Shown: positions 17,707 through 27,906, counted from the stretch's first letter. The stretch: 64,000 nt of DNA from Streptomyces rishiriensis (GCF_030815485.1 NZ_JAUSWV010000002.1:8246001-8310000), one strand, 5' to 3'. Made by a program: numbers and translations. The notes: generated by a model from the sequence alone, not told the origin.

Positions 17707-19821
17707 CGCGGCCGCCCGCCAGGACACGGTCGGGCCGGATGGGCAGGCTGCGGTGGCGTACGCCGGTCGCGTGCCACACGGCGTTGGCGACGGCCGCGGC
17801 GGCGCCGACGATGCCGATCTCGCCGATGCCCTTGATGCCGACCGGGTCCTCGGGGTCGTCGTCCCGCACCCAGTGCGCCTCGACGCGCGGGACGTCGGCG
17901 TGCGTCGCCACGTGGTAGCCCGCGAGATCCGCACCGACGGGCCCACCGGAGGCCGCGTCGCGCGCGGCTTCCTCGTGCAGGGCCATGGAGATGCCCCAGA
18001 TCATGCCGCCGGTGAACTGGCCGCGCGCCGTGAGGGGATTGACGATGCGCCCCGCCGCGAACACGCCGAGCATGTGCCGTACCCGCACCTCGCCCGTGGC
18101 GGTGTCGACGGCGACCTCGGCGAACTGGGCGCCGAAGGAGTGCCGTTCCTTCTGCGCGAGGGCGGCGATCGCCGCGGTGGTGTCGGAGCGCACGGTGATG
18201 CCCTCGGCCGGGATCGCCGCGCCCGGCACCAGCCGGTCGCGCAGTTCGCCCGCGGCGGCCATCACGGCCCAGGACCAGGACCGGGTGCCCATGGAACCGC
18301 CCGCGATCATCGCGGGCCCGAACGCGCTGTCGCCCAGGCGCACTTGTACGCGCTCCGGCGGGACGTCCAGGGCGTCCGCGGCGACCAGGGTGAGAGCGGT
18401 CCGCGCGCCGGTGCCGATGTCCGCCGCCGCGATCCGTACGGTGAAGCGGCCGTCCGCCTCGGCGGTGATCGAGGCCGTGGACGGGGCGGCGCCTGCGCCG
18501 AAGGAGGCCGCCGCGGTGCCGGTCCCGAGCAGCCATCGCCCCTCGCGCCGCACCCCGGGCCGCGGATCGCGCCGGGCCCAGCCGAAGCGGCGGGCGCCTT
18601 CCTCGAAGCAGGCGCGCAGGTTGTGGCCGGCGAAGGGGAGGCCGGAGACCGGGCCCCGGTCGGGTTCGTTGCGCAGCCGGAGTTCGATCGGGTCGATGCC
18701 GCACCCGTGGGCGAGTTCGTCGAGGGCGGCCTCCAGCGCGAAGGACCCCGGGGCCTCGCCCGGAGCGCGCATCCAGGTCGGGCTCGGCACGTCGAGAGGT
18801 ACGACCCGGTTCTCCGTGCGGTGGGCGTCGGCGTCGTACATCACCCTGGCCACGCCGGCGCTCGGCTCGACGAACTCGTACACGGTGGAGGTGCGGCTGA
18901 GCGAGAGGTGGTCCAGGGCGCGCAGCCGCCCGTCGGTGCCCGCCCCGAGCCTGACCCGCTGGATCGTGGGGCTGCGGTGGCCGGCCAGCGTGAACATCTG
19001 ACGCCGGGTCAGAACGACCCGCACCGGGCGCCCGATCATCCTGGACGCCATCACGGCGGCGACCTGGTGGGCGCGAACGCCCTTGCTGCCGAAACCACCG
19101 CCGACGTGCTCCGAGCGCACCCGCACCGACGCGGGATCGAGCGCGAAGAGGCTCGCGAGTTCCGCGACGACCCAGGTCGCGCCCTGGTTGGAGTCCACCA
19201 CCTCGAGCCGGTCCCCCTCCCACCGGGCGGTGGCCGCATGGGGCTCCATGGGGTGATGGTGTTCTTCCGGAGTGGTGTACGTGGCGTCCACGACGACGGC
19301 GGACGCGGCGAGTTCGGCCTCCAGGTCACCCTTCTGCGTCACGGCGGGCATATGGCCGTCGGACGGATGGGCTTCGGGGTGGTCGCCCGTGAACCCGACG
19401 TCGTGCGGCACCTGTTCGTAGTGCACGACGAGAGCCTCGGCGGCTTCGCGAGCCTGCTCGGACGTCTCGGCCACCACCAGCGCCACGGGCCAGCCCAGAT
19501 GGGGCACTCGGTCGTTCTGGAAGACCGCGCAGGTCGGGTCCGGGCCGGTGCCCAGCAGGCCGATGTAGTCGGTCTTCAGCGGCGGGGCGTTGCGGTGGTC
19601 CAGCACGGCGACGACGCCCGGCATCGCGAGGACGGCGTCCGACTCGACGGACGCGATCCGGCCACGCGCCACGGTGGACAACACCAGCCAGCCGTGGGCG
19701 AGTTCGGTGAAGGGGACCTCGCCCGCGTACCGGGCCGCGCCGGTGACCTTGTCCCGCCCCTCCACGCGGACGTGACCGGTGCCGACGGCGCGGACGGGGG
19801 CGAGGGGCGCCTCGGTCGTCG

Positions 19822-19825
<4 letters not shown>
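17699..19825 (-). CDS. molybdenum-binding large subunit, aldehyde/xanthine oxidoreductase
   Basis: 708 residues, last of the three structural subunits. It starts with the hammerhead domain (RVEGRDKVTGAARYAGEVPF) and shows family motifs including HHHPMEPHAATARWEGD, GGGFGSKGVRAHQ (molybdopterin contact), RAPGEAPGSFALE (conserved Arg region) and, near the end, GIKGIGEIGIVGAAAAVANAV, whose Glu is the probable catalytic base. Length and sequence resemble YagR/PaoC rather than classical xanthine dehydrogenase. It should hydroxylate aldehydes or aromatic heterocycles using water as oxygen source. Its start overlaps the FAD subunit stop in ATGA. Confidence 0.92.
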
Positions 19826-20810
<985 letters not shown>

Positions 20811-20814
<4 letters not shown>

Positions 20815-21389
20815 GCGGCAGGCTCCTTCGATTCCGGTCCGGCTCCCGTGCGCGCCGCGGGGCCGGATTCCGCGGCCCTGGTGACGGCCTCGACGATCGA
20901 GGGGTAGGCGGCGCAGCGGCACAGGTTGCCGCTCATGCGCTCACGGATCTCGTCCGCGGTCAGAGGTGGTGGTCCCGCCGCGGGCCGTACGTCGGCCGAG
21001 GCGGCGCTCGGCCATCCGGCGGCGTGCTCCGCGAGCACGCCGATCGCCGAGCAGATCTGTCCCGGTGTGCAGTAGCCGCACTGGTAGCCGTCGAGGTCGA
21101 GGAACGCCTGCTGCACCGGGTGCAGTCGGTCGCCGTCCGCCACGCCCTCGATGGTGGTGATCTCGCGCCCCTCGGCCGCGACCGCGAACTGCAGGCAGGC
21201 GACGGTCCTGCGGCCGTCGACCAGAACGGTGCAGGCTCCGCACTGTCCCTGGTCGCAGCCCTTCTTGGTGCCGGTGAGGTCGAGTCGCTCGCGGAGTGCG
21301 TCGAGCAGGGTGGTGCGGTGGTCGACGGGCAGCGTGTGGCGCGCGCCGTTGATGTGCAGGGTGATGACGCTGGACGTCGATAAGGCCAT
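20811..21389 (-). CDS. 2Fe-2S subunit, PaoA/YagT type
   Basis: 192 residues from ATG 21389; an upstream ATG at 21422 is in frame but has no ribosome-binding site. The plant-type ferredoxin domain has GCDQGQCGACTVLVDG, and the second helical domain has GYQCGYCTPGQI and MSGNLCRCAAYPSIV, giving eight cysteines for two 2Fe-2S clusters. Unlike Escherichia coli PaoA it shows no twin-arginine signal, so this enzyme is probably cytoplasmic. It is first of four minus-strand genes (2Fe-2S, FAD, Mo, XdhC), divergent from a TetR gene with two operators between. Confidence 0.93.
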
Positions 21390-21549
21390 GAGAGCTTCTT
21401 TCGCGCTTCCGGAACCTGGCATGGCTGCCGCCGGTGCCTGGCGACTGCCGAGTACGTCGTCATAGGGGGCGGGGGTGGGAGCAGCGGGCGGAGCCGGCGG
21501 TGGCCGCGGACTCCCGCGCGGACCCGGCCGGGGCTATGGTGAACCCAAC

Positions 21550-21563
21550 CGGACAATCGTCCG
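21550..21563. promoter_or_regulatory. TetR-type palindrome 1 (CGGAC-N4-GTCCG)
   Basis: CGGACAATCGTCCG, a 5-bp dyad around AATC, in the divergent region between the 2Fe-2S subunit gene and the TetR gene. Its centre is 30 bp, about three helical turns, from the second copy. Confidence 0.7.
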
Positions 21564-21579
21564 CTACCGGCAAACGTAA

Positions 21580-21593
21580 CGGACAGGTGTCCG
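21580..21593. promoter_or_regulatory. TetR-type palindrome 2 (CGGAC-N4-GTCCG)
   Basis: CGGACAGGTGTCCG, same arms as the first copy. Two copies in phase on one helix face suggest two repressor dimers controlling both divergent promoters. Confidence 0.7.
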
Positions 21594-21638
21594 CTTAGCA
21601 AGGGTGGGGTTCGGCCACGCGCCCCCGAGGAGAATCGA

Positions 21639-22238
21639 GTGCAGCACAAGAAGGACGCGCCCCTGCGCTCGGACGCACTGCGCAACCGTGAGCGCATTCT
21701 CGAGGTCGCCCTGACCGAGCTGACGCTGTGCCCCGACGCCCCGCTCAGCGCGATCGCGAAGAAGGCCGGCGTCGGACAGGGCACCTTCTACCGCAACTTC
21801 CCCAACCGCGAGGCCCTCGTCCTGGAGATCTACCGCCACGAGATCCACCAGGTCGCCGACAGCGCGGCCCAGCTGCTCGGCCGGCTGCCGCCGGAGCAGG
21901 CCCTGCGCGCCTGGATGGACCGGCTGGCCGAGTTCGCCATGACCAAGGCAGGCCTCGCCGACGCGATCCGCCTCGCCACCAGCACGCCGGGCGGCCCCGA
22001 GAAGCCGGCGCACACCCCCGTCACCGACGCGGCCGAACTCCTCCTGCGCGCCAACGACGCGGCGGGCACCATCCGGCCGGGCATGACCCCCGACGATCTG
22101 ATCCTCGCCATCGGCGGCCTGTGGCAGCTCACCCCGACAGACGACTGGCGCCCGCGCGCCGCCCGGCTCCTCGACCTCGTCATGGACGGACTGCGCGCCG
22201 GCGCACCCGGTCCCGGCGGCCGGACTCCGCCGCCCTGA
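21639..22238 (+). CDS. TetR-family regulator, probable repressor of the Mo-hydroxylase operon
   Basis: 199 residues from GTG 21639, preceded by GAGGAG. The N-terminal helix-turn-helix reads RSDALRNRERILEVAL .. LSAIAKKAGVGQGTFYRNFPNREAL, the standard TetR recognition helix. The C-terminal ligand domain (about 75-185) has the WMDRLAEFAMTK and ANDAAGTIRPGMTPDDLI pattern seen in actinobacterial SbtR-like members. Divergent position and twin palindromes make it the likely repressor of the molybdenum hydroxylase operon and of itself. The inducer may be a substrate aldehyde, which is inference only. Confidence 0.9.
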   Translation: MQHKKDAPLRSDALRNRERILEVALTELTLCPDAPLSAIAKKAGVGQGTFYRNFPNREALVLEIYRHEIHQVADSAAQLLGRLPPEQALRAWMDRLAEFAMTKAGLADAIRLATSTPGGPEKPAHTPVTDAAELLLRANDAAGTIRPGMTPDDLILAIGGLWQLTPTDDWRPRAARLLDLVMDGLRAGAPGPGGRTPPP

Positions 22239-22424
22239 CCCGGACGTCGGGGCCGAGCGCTCCACCGGGCGGACGGCCCCGACCGGGGTCTGTCCGGCGG
22301 ATCACGTGACGACTAGGATCATGAGCGGTGATTCCCGCTGGTCAGCCCGGGGCCGGGCCGGGGGACCGGCCGGACAACAGGTGCGGATCCGATGCTTCCG
22401 GCAGCGGTCGGCGAACGGGGGCGT

Positions 22425-22787
22425 ATGGAGAGCCGCCGGGTGCGCGGATGCCTCGGCATGGTGGTGGGGCTGGCTCTGTCGGTGCTTACGGCCATGGTTC
22501 TGGGCCGGGGGTGGAACGCCTGCGACGTGGGAGTGAACAACGCGGCCAACAGCGGCTTCCTGGTCTTCCTCCTCATTCCGGGCCTCTGGGTGGTCCTCCT
22601 GCTGAGCTGGCTCGCGGTGGGCGCTCTCCTCGGGCACCGTCCCCTTCTCCACGCCGTCGGCCTCGCGGTGACGCTCGTCGCGGAAGCGTGGTGCGTCATC
22701 TCGATTTTCTGGGGCGGCGTCAGCCCTTACTGTCCCGGAGGCGTGCCCCCTTGGTGGCCGGGCCTCGTCCCGGTCCCGGGATTTTGA
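22425..22787 (+). CDS. small membrane protein, function unknown
   Basis: 120 residues from ATG 22425, after a GGGGG ribosome-binding site. Three hydrophobic segments are clear: about 8-27, 43-63 and 72-93; the C-terminus is rich in Pro and Trp (GGVPPWWPGLVPVPGF). No family recognised. Confidence 0.6.
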   Translation: MESRRVRGCLGMVVGLALSVLTAMVLGRGWNACDVGVNNAANSGFLVFLLIPGLWVVLLLSWLAVGALLGHRPLLHAVGLAVTLVAEAWCVISIFWGGVSPYCPGGVPPWWPGLVPVPGF

Positions 22788-23058
22788 GTATGGGCTCGGC
22801 AACGGAAGTACCTGTGGTGCAGTTGGGTGGTGTGACCCCTGATCGTGTACTGGCCATGACTGAGCGGTGCGCGACCGGCTGTGTCACCGCAGGGAGGTCG
22901 CTTCGAGCCGGCTCCTGCCGCTGCTGGTACTGCTCGTTCCAGACGTCGGCGAGCTCGCCGAACGCGCGGGTGACGCGGCCGAGTTCCCAGAGGAGGTGGA
23001 TGCTCGCTCCGGCAAAGGGGATCCACTCGCTCCACTGGATGATGAGCACAACCGGCAT
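22720..23058 (-). pseudogene. truncated membrane protein, possible gene remnant
   Basis: A protein-like minus-strand frame reads from about 23154 with no start codon (RKQTYAAEIPVKYLILIGLL) through the first ATG at 23058 and on: VVLIIQWSEWIPFAGASIHLL, RVTRAFGELADVWNEQYQQRQ. It has one or two membrane helices and a charged helix, then a less protein-like tail. The missing start suggests loss of the 5' end, and the tail overlaps the converging membrane-protein gene by 68 bp. A short functional protein from ATG 23058 cannot be excluded. Family not recognised. Confidence 0.35.
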
Positions 23059-23156
23059 GTACAGCAGGCCGATCAGGATGAGATACTTGACGGGGATCTC
23101 GGCCGCGTACGTCTGCTTGCGTTCGACGACGACGTGTTCTCCACGCGGTCACGGCC

Positions 23157-23708
23157 TCATACGCCGGCAGCTCCGTCGATGCGCTCGCGGAGCAGGTCGG
23201 CGTGGCCGTTGTGACGGGCGTACTCCTCGATCATGTGAATGAGTACCCAGCGCAGCGACACCGTTCCGCGCCAGGAGTCCGCTCCCTCGACGTCCAGGTC
23301 GGGAGCCTCGGTGACGAACCGTTCGGCGAAGTCCACCTCGGTCCGCCACGCTTCCCACGCGGCGGCGGCGACCCGGGGGTCCTCCGTGGCGCCGTCGAAG
23401 TCCCCGTCGGGTTCGGCAGGCGAGGAGAAGAGGGCCGGGACGTCCTGGGCGGCCAGGACCCGCCGGAACCAGCGGCGTTCCACATCGGCGAGGTGCCGGA
23501 CCAGGCCGAGGAGCGAGAGGGTGGACGGCTCCACGGACCGAAGGGACAACTCCGGGCCCAGGCCGGAGCACTTCAACCGCAGTGTGGCGCGCTGGGCGCT
23601 CAGGACGTCGACGAGCATCCGTCGTTCGTCGCCGGTCGTCGGGCCGGTGAACCGGCGAGCACTGTCGGCGCCGTCGAACAGTTCGGCCCTCCTGGTGGGA
23701 TCGCTCAT
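23157..23708 (-). CDS. DinB/DUF664-family protein
   Basis: 183 residues from ATG 23708, with GGAAGGG at 6 nt. The four-helix-bundle DinB fold is indicated by ERRMLVDVLSAQRATLRLKCSGL, LSLLGLVRHLADVERRWFRRVL (first metal His) and the end VSLRWVLIHMIEEYARHNGHADLLRERIDG (two further His of the metal triad). Actinobacterial members of this DUF664 group include mycothiol-dependent enzymes; the substrate here is unknown. Confidence 0.9.
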   Translation of the reverse strand: MSDPTRRAELFDGADSARRFTGPTTGDERRMLVDVLSAQRATLRLKCSGLGPELSLRSVEPSTLSLLGLVRHLADVERRWFRRVLAAQDVPALFSSPAEPDGDFDGATEDPRVAAAAWEAWRTEVDFAERFVTEAPDLDVEGADSWRGTVSLRWVLIHMIEEYARHNGHADLLRERIDGAAGV

Positions 23709-24033
23709 GCCCGCCCTTCCGTTCGTCCGCGACATCGTGACGGACGTCCGGTCCCGCCGTCCGGCACTGTTCTACCAGCCAGGAGGGCGACACCCGCTCC
23801 CTGGGGTCGCTGCTTGCCCGCTGCTTGAACTCCCCGTACACCGTGCCCTGTTCGGGGACCTGCAGGTACCTGGTGTTGTCCCTCGCGCGCTCGGCGAAGG
23901 CCGTCGCGGCGCGGGAGGGCACGGCCTGCGGCGGTGCCCGTTCTGTCGGTCACCGCGCGCTGCTCGTGCGTCGACGTGAAACCGGCAGGGGGCCGTGGTC
24001 GGCCGGCCGGTCGGGTGCGGGTCCGGGCGCAGG
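23709..24033. other. intergenic region
   Basis: About 325 bases between two minus-strand genes. A minus-strand frame at about 23700-23922 contains a protein-like stretch (FAERARDNTRYLQVPEQG, then WLVEQCRTAG) opening at a GTG but running into the DinB-family gene; it looks like a remnant. Confidence 0.35.
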
Positions 24034-24729
24034 TCACTCGCGCCGGCCGGCGCGCTCGGCGGTGAGGCGGGCCTCGAAGCCGTCGAGGAGGGACTGCAGG
24101 CCGAAGGCGAAGGTTTCGTCCGGCGCCGAGGCGTACTCCGTGGCGGCTGTGGTGCCGAGGCGTTCGCGCAGGCGCGGGAATCGCATGGCTGTCTCGGTGG
24201 CGCGTGTCATGGCGTCCGCCATCAGTCGACCGGCATCTGCGCCGGTCCTGCTCAGTCGGCGGTTGAGCGAGACCTGGGAGGCAGGGCCGAGCCCGTTGCC
24301 GAGTACGAAGGTGAACACGGCGCCGGCCGCCCGGTCGGCGTCGGCGGCGGCGAAGCCCGCCTTCTCGTAGATGCCGAGACTGAGATCGTTGTGCCGCGCC
24401 TGGCCGGGGCCGTGCAGGAGGTGGCTGCCGAACGCCTGGACGAGCCAGGGGTGCCGGGTGAGCATCGCATGCATGCCGGAGGCGTGAGCGGTCGCGGCCG
24501 TGCGCCAGTCGGTGGCGTCGAGATCGGGCAGCTCGACCTCCGACCAGATCGCGTCGCTGGCGAGTCGGACCAGGTCGTCCTTGGTCTTGATGTGCCAGTA
24601 GACGGCCGTGGCAGCCGAGCCGAGCTGTTTCGCCAGGCTCCGCATATTGAGGCCGTCCAGCCCTTCGTCGTCGAGCAGCTCGATGGCGGCACGGACGATT
24701 CTGTCTACGGTCAGGGTGTCTCGCGGCAT
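24034..24729 (-). CDS. TetR-family regulator (TetR_C-like)
   Basis: 231 residues from ATG 24729. The helix-turn-helix is LNMRSLAKQLGSAATAVYWHIKTKDDLVRLASDAIW, with the YWH recognition helix of the TetR/ActR subgroup. The C-terminal domain (about 75-225) follows the TetR_C_1 pattern (HPWLVQAFGSHLLHGPG, GAVFTFVLGNGLG). It is divergent from the serine hydrolase gene, with three copies of a TGAACTTAGTTCA-type site between, so it probably represses both. Confidence 0.92.
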   Translation of the reverse strand: MPRDTLTVDRIVRAAIELLDDEGLDGLNMRSLAKQLGSAATAVYWHIKTKDDLVRLASDAIWSEVELPDLDATDWRTAATAHASGMHAMLTRHPWLVQAFGSHLLHGPGQARHNDLSLGIYEKAGFAAADADRAAGAVFTFVLGNGLGPASQVSLNRRLSRTGADAGRLMADAMTRATETAMRFPRLRERLGTTAATEYASAPDETFAFGLQSLLDGFEARLTAERAGRRE

Positions 24730-24744
24730 GGCCACCACCCTACT

Positions 24745-24757
24745 TGAACTTAGTTCA
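24745..24757. promoter_or_regulatory. TGAAC-TTA-GTTCA operator, copy 1
   Basis: A perfect 5-bp dyad with a 3-bp centre, 16 bp upstream of the TetR start. The best conserved of three copies. Confidence 0.7.
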
Positions 24758-24776
24758 CGTCATCCTCGAAGCCTCT

Positions 24777-24789
24777 TGCACTTAGTTCG
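24777..24789. promoter_or_regulatory. TTA-centred operator, copy 2
   Basis: TGCACTTAGTTCG shares ACTTAGTTC with copy 1; one arm is degenerate. Its centre is 32 bp from copy 1. Confidence 0.55.
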
Positions 24790-24811
24790 ATCTACCGCCT
24801 ACGCTCCGTCT

Positions 24812-24824
24812 CGTACTTAGTTCA
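24812..24824. promoter_or_regulatory. TTA-centred operator, copy 3
   Basis: CGTACTTAGTTCA shares ACTTAGTTCA with copy 1. Its centre is 35 bp from copy 2 and it ends 20 bp before the serine hydrolase start. Confidence 0.6.
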
Positions 24825-24843
24825 AGTGCTCGAAGGGGGAACC

Positions 24844-26220
24844 ATGTCGCAGGACAAGCTGTCGGAGTTCGTCAAGGCGCAGGCCACGGAACTCGGCGTT
24901 CCCGGTGTCGCCGTCGGGGTGCTCGTGGACGGGCAGGAGATCTACGCCTCGCACGGGGTGACGAGCCTCAGCAACCCGCTGCCGGTCGACGAGAAGACGC
25001 TGTTCCCTCTGGCGTCGGTGTCCAAGACCTTCACGGCGACCGCGCTGATGCGCCTGGTCGCCGAGGGCAAAGTGGACCTGGACGCGCCGGTGCGGCGCTA
25101 CGTGCCCGAGCTGAAGCTGGCCGATGAGCAGGCCGCGGCACAGATCACCGTTCTGAACCTCCTCAACCACACCGCGGGGCTGGACTGGAACCTGATCGAC
25201 GACGGCCTGGGCGACCGTTCCCTGGCCGGGCTCGTGGCGAAGCTGCCCGGGCTGCCGCTGATCGCACCGCCCGGGGCCCGCGCTTCGTACAGCCAGGCCG
25301 GTTACAACCTGGCCGGGCGGATCATCGAGAAGGTCACGGGCCTGCCCTTCGAGCAGGCCATGGCCTCACTAGTCCTGGAGCCGGTGGGCCTCGAGGACAC
25401 CGTGTACGGGCTGGCGGAGGTGATGATCCGCAAGTTCGCGGTGGGCTACAACCGCGGCGACGACGGCGAACTGCGCCCCGCCCGGCTCTGGGCAGCGTTC
25501 AAGGAGGGCGCGCGCGGCGACAACCCCGGCGGCGGCCTCGCCTCCTCGGTGAGCGACCTGCTGCGCTGGGCACGGTTCCAGCTCGGCGACGGCGACGGCG
25601 TGCTGTCCGCCGCGGAGCTGCACCGCATGCGGGAGCAGACCGTCGGGCTGCGCGCCAGCACGCTCGGCGACGGCTTCGGGATCTGCTGGTTCCTGCACGA
25701 CCTGGACGGCCTGCACGGGATCGGCCATGGCGGCTCGGGCAACGGCCAGTTCGCCGAACTGCTCATCGTGCCCGAGCGCGACTTCGCGGTGGTCTCCCTG
25801 GCCAACGTGGGCCCGGACGGCTACCCCTTCAACCAGTCCGTCGTGCGGTGGGCGCTCGAGCACTACCTCGGCGTCGTCGAGAAGACGGCGGAGCCGCTCC
25901 CGTACGACGAGGGACGAGCCCGTCAGGTCGTCGGCCGCTACGAGATCGACGCCATGAACCTCGGCATCGCCACCGACAGCACCGGGCTCACCCTGGCGGT
26001 CGGCATCAAGCCGGAGATCCGCGAGGCATCGGACGAGGAAATGCCCCCGGACTACCCGGCCGCGGACATCGGCTTCCTTCCCGGCGACGGCGACGAGTAC
26101 ATCGTCACCGAAGGCGGCCTCAAGGGGCAGCGCGGCTACTTCTCCCGCGACGAGAACGGGGCGATCACAGGCGTCGACCTCGCCGGCCGGCTCTTCAGCC
26201 GGGTCGCGGAAGCGTCGTGA
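24844..26220 (+). CDS. serine hydrolase of the beta-lactamase/class C family
   Basis: 458 residues from ATG 24844 (AAGGGGGA). The beta-lactamase fold covers about 5-345: the SxxK motif is S58-V-S-K61, the YxN-like element is YSQAGYN (Gln where Asn is usual two residues after Tyr), and the third motif is HGGSGNG. A C-terminal beta-rich domain (about 360-458) follows. There is no signal peptide, so it probably acts in the cytoplasm as an esterase, amidase or peptidase rather than as an antibiotic-resistance enzyme. Divergent TetR control suggests induction by a small molecule. Confidence 0.9.
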   Translation: MSQDKLSEFVKAQATELGVPGVAVGVLVDGQEIYASHGVTSLSNPLPVDEKTLFPLASVSKTFTATALMRLVAEGKVDLDAPVRRYVPELKLADEQAAAQITVLNLLNHTAGLDWNLIDDGLGDRSLAGLVAKLPGLPLIAPPGARASYSQAGYNLAGRIIEKVTGLPFEQAMASLVLEPVGLEDTVYGLAEVMIRKFAVGYNRGDDGELRPARLWAAFKEGARGDNPGGGLASSVSDLLRWARFQLGDGDGVLSAAELHRMREQTVGLRASTLGDGFGICWFLHDLDGLHGIGHGGSGNGQFAELLIVPERDFAVVSLANVGPDGYPFNQSVVRWALEHYLGVVEKTAEPLPYDEGRARQVVGRYEIDAMNLGIATDSTGLTLAVGIKPEIREASDEEMPPDYPAADIGFLPGDGDEYIVTEGGLKGQRGYFSRDENGAITGVDLAGRLFSRVAEAS

Positions 26221-26290
26221 CCCACACCGGTAGGGGCGGTCTCGGCAGCCGCTCCCTGTCGGCACCCAGAACTCACGAGAGCCGACTCAC

Positions 26291-26307
26291 GGAGACGACC
26301 CGTCTCC
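26291..26307. terminator. short perfect hairpin between convergent genes
   Basis: GGAGACG-ACC-CGTCTCC, a 7-bp perfect stem with a 3-nt loop, in the 138-bp gap between the serine hydrolase and the converging phosphatase gene. Confidence 0.45.
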
Positions 26308-26358
26308 AACCACCAACCACCACGAAGGTCACTCTCATCGACAGGTGGCGGATTTTTC

Positions 26359-27471
26359 CTAGTGCTCCTGGGCCGAGACGGGGCGGCAGCGTACGGCCAG
26401 GGCCGCGATGTCGTCGTCGAGCCTTCCGCCGCCGTAGCGGAGCAAGTCACTGTGGAGCTGATTGAGCAGCTCGCGGGGCGCGGCCGCACGGTGCAGGCGC
26501 ATCCAGTCCGGCAACGGGAAGAAGGTGCCGTTGCGATCGCGGGTTTCCGTTACGCCGTCGGTGTACAGCAGCATCTGATCGCCGGGGACGAAGGCGACGG
26601 TGTCCACGTGGTAGTGGTCCCCTAGCAGCGCCTCGAGATTGAGGGGTGTGGAGGGGCGGGTGGGCTCGAGGACATGAACGTGTCCGTGCTGCACGAACAC
26701 CGGTGGGGGATGCCCGCAGTTGAGCACCTTGACGTGCCCGCTGCCGTAGGGGATCTCGGTGATCAGAGCGGTGGCGAAGTGCTCCTGCTTGTCGTCGGCG
26801 GGGATCGTGGCGCTGTAGCGGGTCATGGTGGTCTGCAGGCGATGGATCAGACCCTGCAGGTCGGGCTGGTCGTACGCGTTCTCCCTGAAGCAGTTGATCA
26901 CTGCCGCGGCAGCCCCCACCGCGGACAGGCCCTTGCCGCGTACATCGCCGATGAGCAGGCGGACTCCGTACGGCGTGTCGGCCGCCTCGTAGAAGTCGCC
27001 TCCGATCCGGGCCTGCTCCTGGGCCGCCCGGTACAGCGACTCGATCTCGATGCCCTGGATACGGTGCGGCAGCGGGCGCAGCAGCACCTTCTGGGCCGCG
27101 TCGGCGACGAGCCGGACCTGAAAGAGCGTTTCCTCGCGCTGGAGCCGCAGATGGCTCGCGTATGCGGCAGCGAGAGTGACCGCGGTGATCGCGGCAGCCG
27201 TGTACGGCGTTCCGAGGTCGGAGTGGACGAAACTGACGCCGATCATGACCAGCAGACAGCACGCCCCCAGCAGGACCGTCGGGAGCACGGGCCACAGTGC
27301 GGCTGCGAGGGCGGGCGCCGCGGGCAGGAGGCGGCTGAAGGCGATCTCTCTCGGAGTGGCGAAGGCCAGCCCGGCGATGAGGACGGTGGTGAACACCGGT
27401 GACAGCAGGACGGCCCGCCGCTGACCGTCGTAGGGACGGTGGCGGTGCTGGAGCCGTACCGACTTGATCAT
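26359..27471 (-). CDS. membrane-anchored SpoIIE/PP2C-type serine phosphatase
   Basis: 370 residues from ATG 27471; its ribosome-binding site is weak. Four hydrophobic segments lie within about 20-108, then a short linker leads to the PPM phosphatase domain at about 130-365: IESLYRAAQEQARIGGDFYEA (metal Asp), VRLLIGDVRGKGLSAVG (metal Asp and Gly), MLLYTDGVTETRDRNG (metal Asp) and GRLDDDIAALAVR (final Asp pair). Such proteins dephosphorylate anti-anti-sigma factors in stress-sigma or developmental circuits; many occur per Streptomyces genome and the partner is not encoded here. Confidence 0.92.
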   Translation of the reverse strand: MIKSVRLQHRHRPYDGQRRAVLLSPVFTTVLIAGLAFATPREIAFSRLLPAAPALAAALWPVLPTVLLGACCLLVMIGVSFVHSDLGTPYTAAAITAVTLAAAYASHLRLQREETLFQVRLVADAAQKVLLRPLPHRIQGIEIESLYRAAQEQARIGGDFYEAADTPYGVRLLIGDVRGKGLSAVGAAAAVINCFRENAYDQPDLQGLIHRLQTTMTRYSATIPADDKQEHFATALITEIPYGSGHVKVLNCGHPPPVFVQHGHVHVLEPTRPSTPLNLEALLGDHYHVDTVAFVPGDQMLLYTDGVTETRDRNGTFFPLPDWMRLHRAAAPRELLNQLHSDLLRYGGGRLDDDIAALAVRCRPVSAQEH

Positions 27472-27906
27472 AATCTAGATCTTATCGGGATGAAGTGGAC
27501 GGCGAAGGGGACCGCCACCCTCCGATCAGCGGCCGTCGGCCTGACCGTGCCGTTGACTGACGGGCGGCCCTGCGGGGCGGCCCCGCAACGCAGCCCACTG
27601 CGCTCCCCGACGGCCTGCCGATGCCACACCGGCGGACGGACAACCGGTCGGTGCTCCGGTTCCGTGTCGAGGCCGGGCCCACGGGGGGCCGCAGAAGCCG
27701 TCCGTGGGGTGTCACTCGCGAGCGGCTGGACAGGCGGGGTGCGACCGTGTCGGCAACCGGCGGGGAGGGGCGAGCGCGTCGGCCGTGGCGTGGGGCGAGC
27801 GCGTCGGCCGTGGCGCGGGATCGAGGTGGATCCCGGGACTCAGGGTGACTCTCCGAAGTAGGGGAACTCGGGTGGCGCAAAGTCAGGTGTCGACCTGAGG
27901 AGAGCC
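27472..27906. other. intergenic region with direct repeat
   Basis: About 435 bases between the phosphatase and the ATPase operon, transcribed divergently. The left edge is AT-rich for this genome (AATCTAGATCTTATC) and probably holds the phosphatase promoter. The 25-bp repeat at 27767 is listed separately. No gene seen. Confidence 0.5.
27767..27814. repeat. 25-bp direct repeat, two copies
   Basis: Two adjacent copies of a unit beginning GGGGCGAGCGCGTCGGCCGT with a 25-bp period, about 95 bp before the ATPase operon. Confidence 0.8.

Noticed and set aside
24844..26220. Antibiotic-resistance beta-lactamase
   Set aside because: No signal peptide, C-terminal extra domain and altered YxN-like element; the broader serine hydrolase call is safer.
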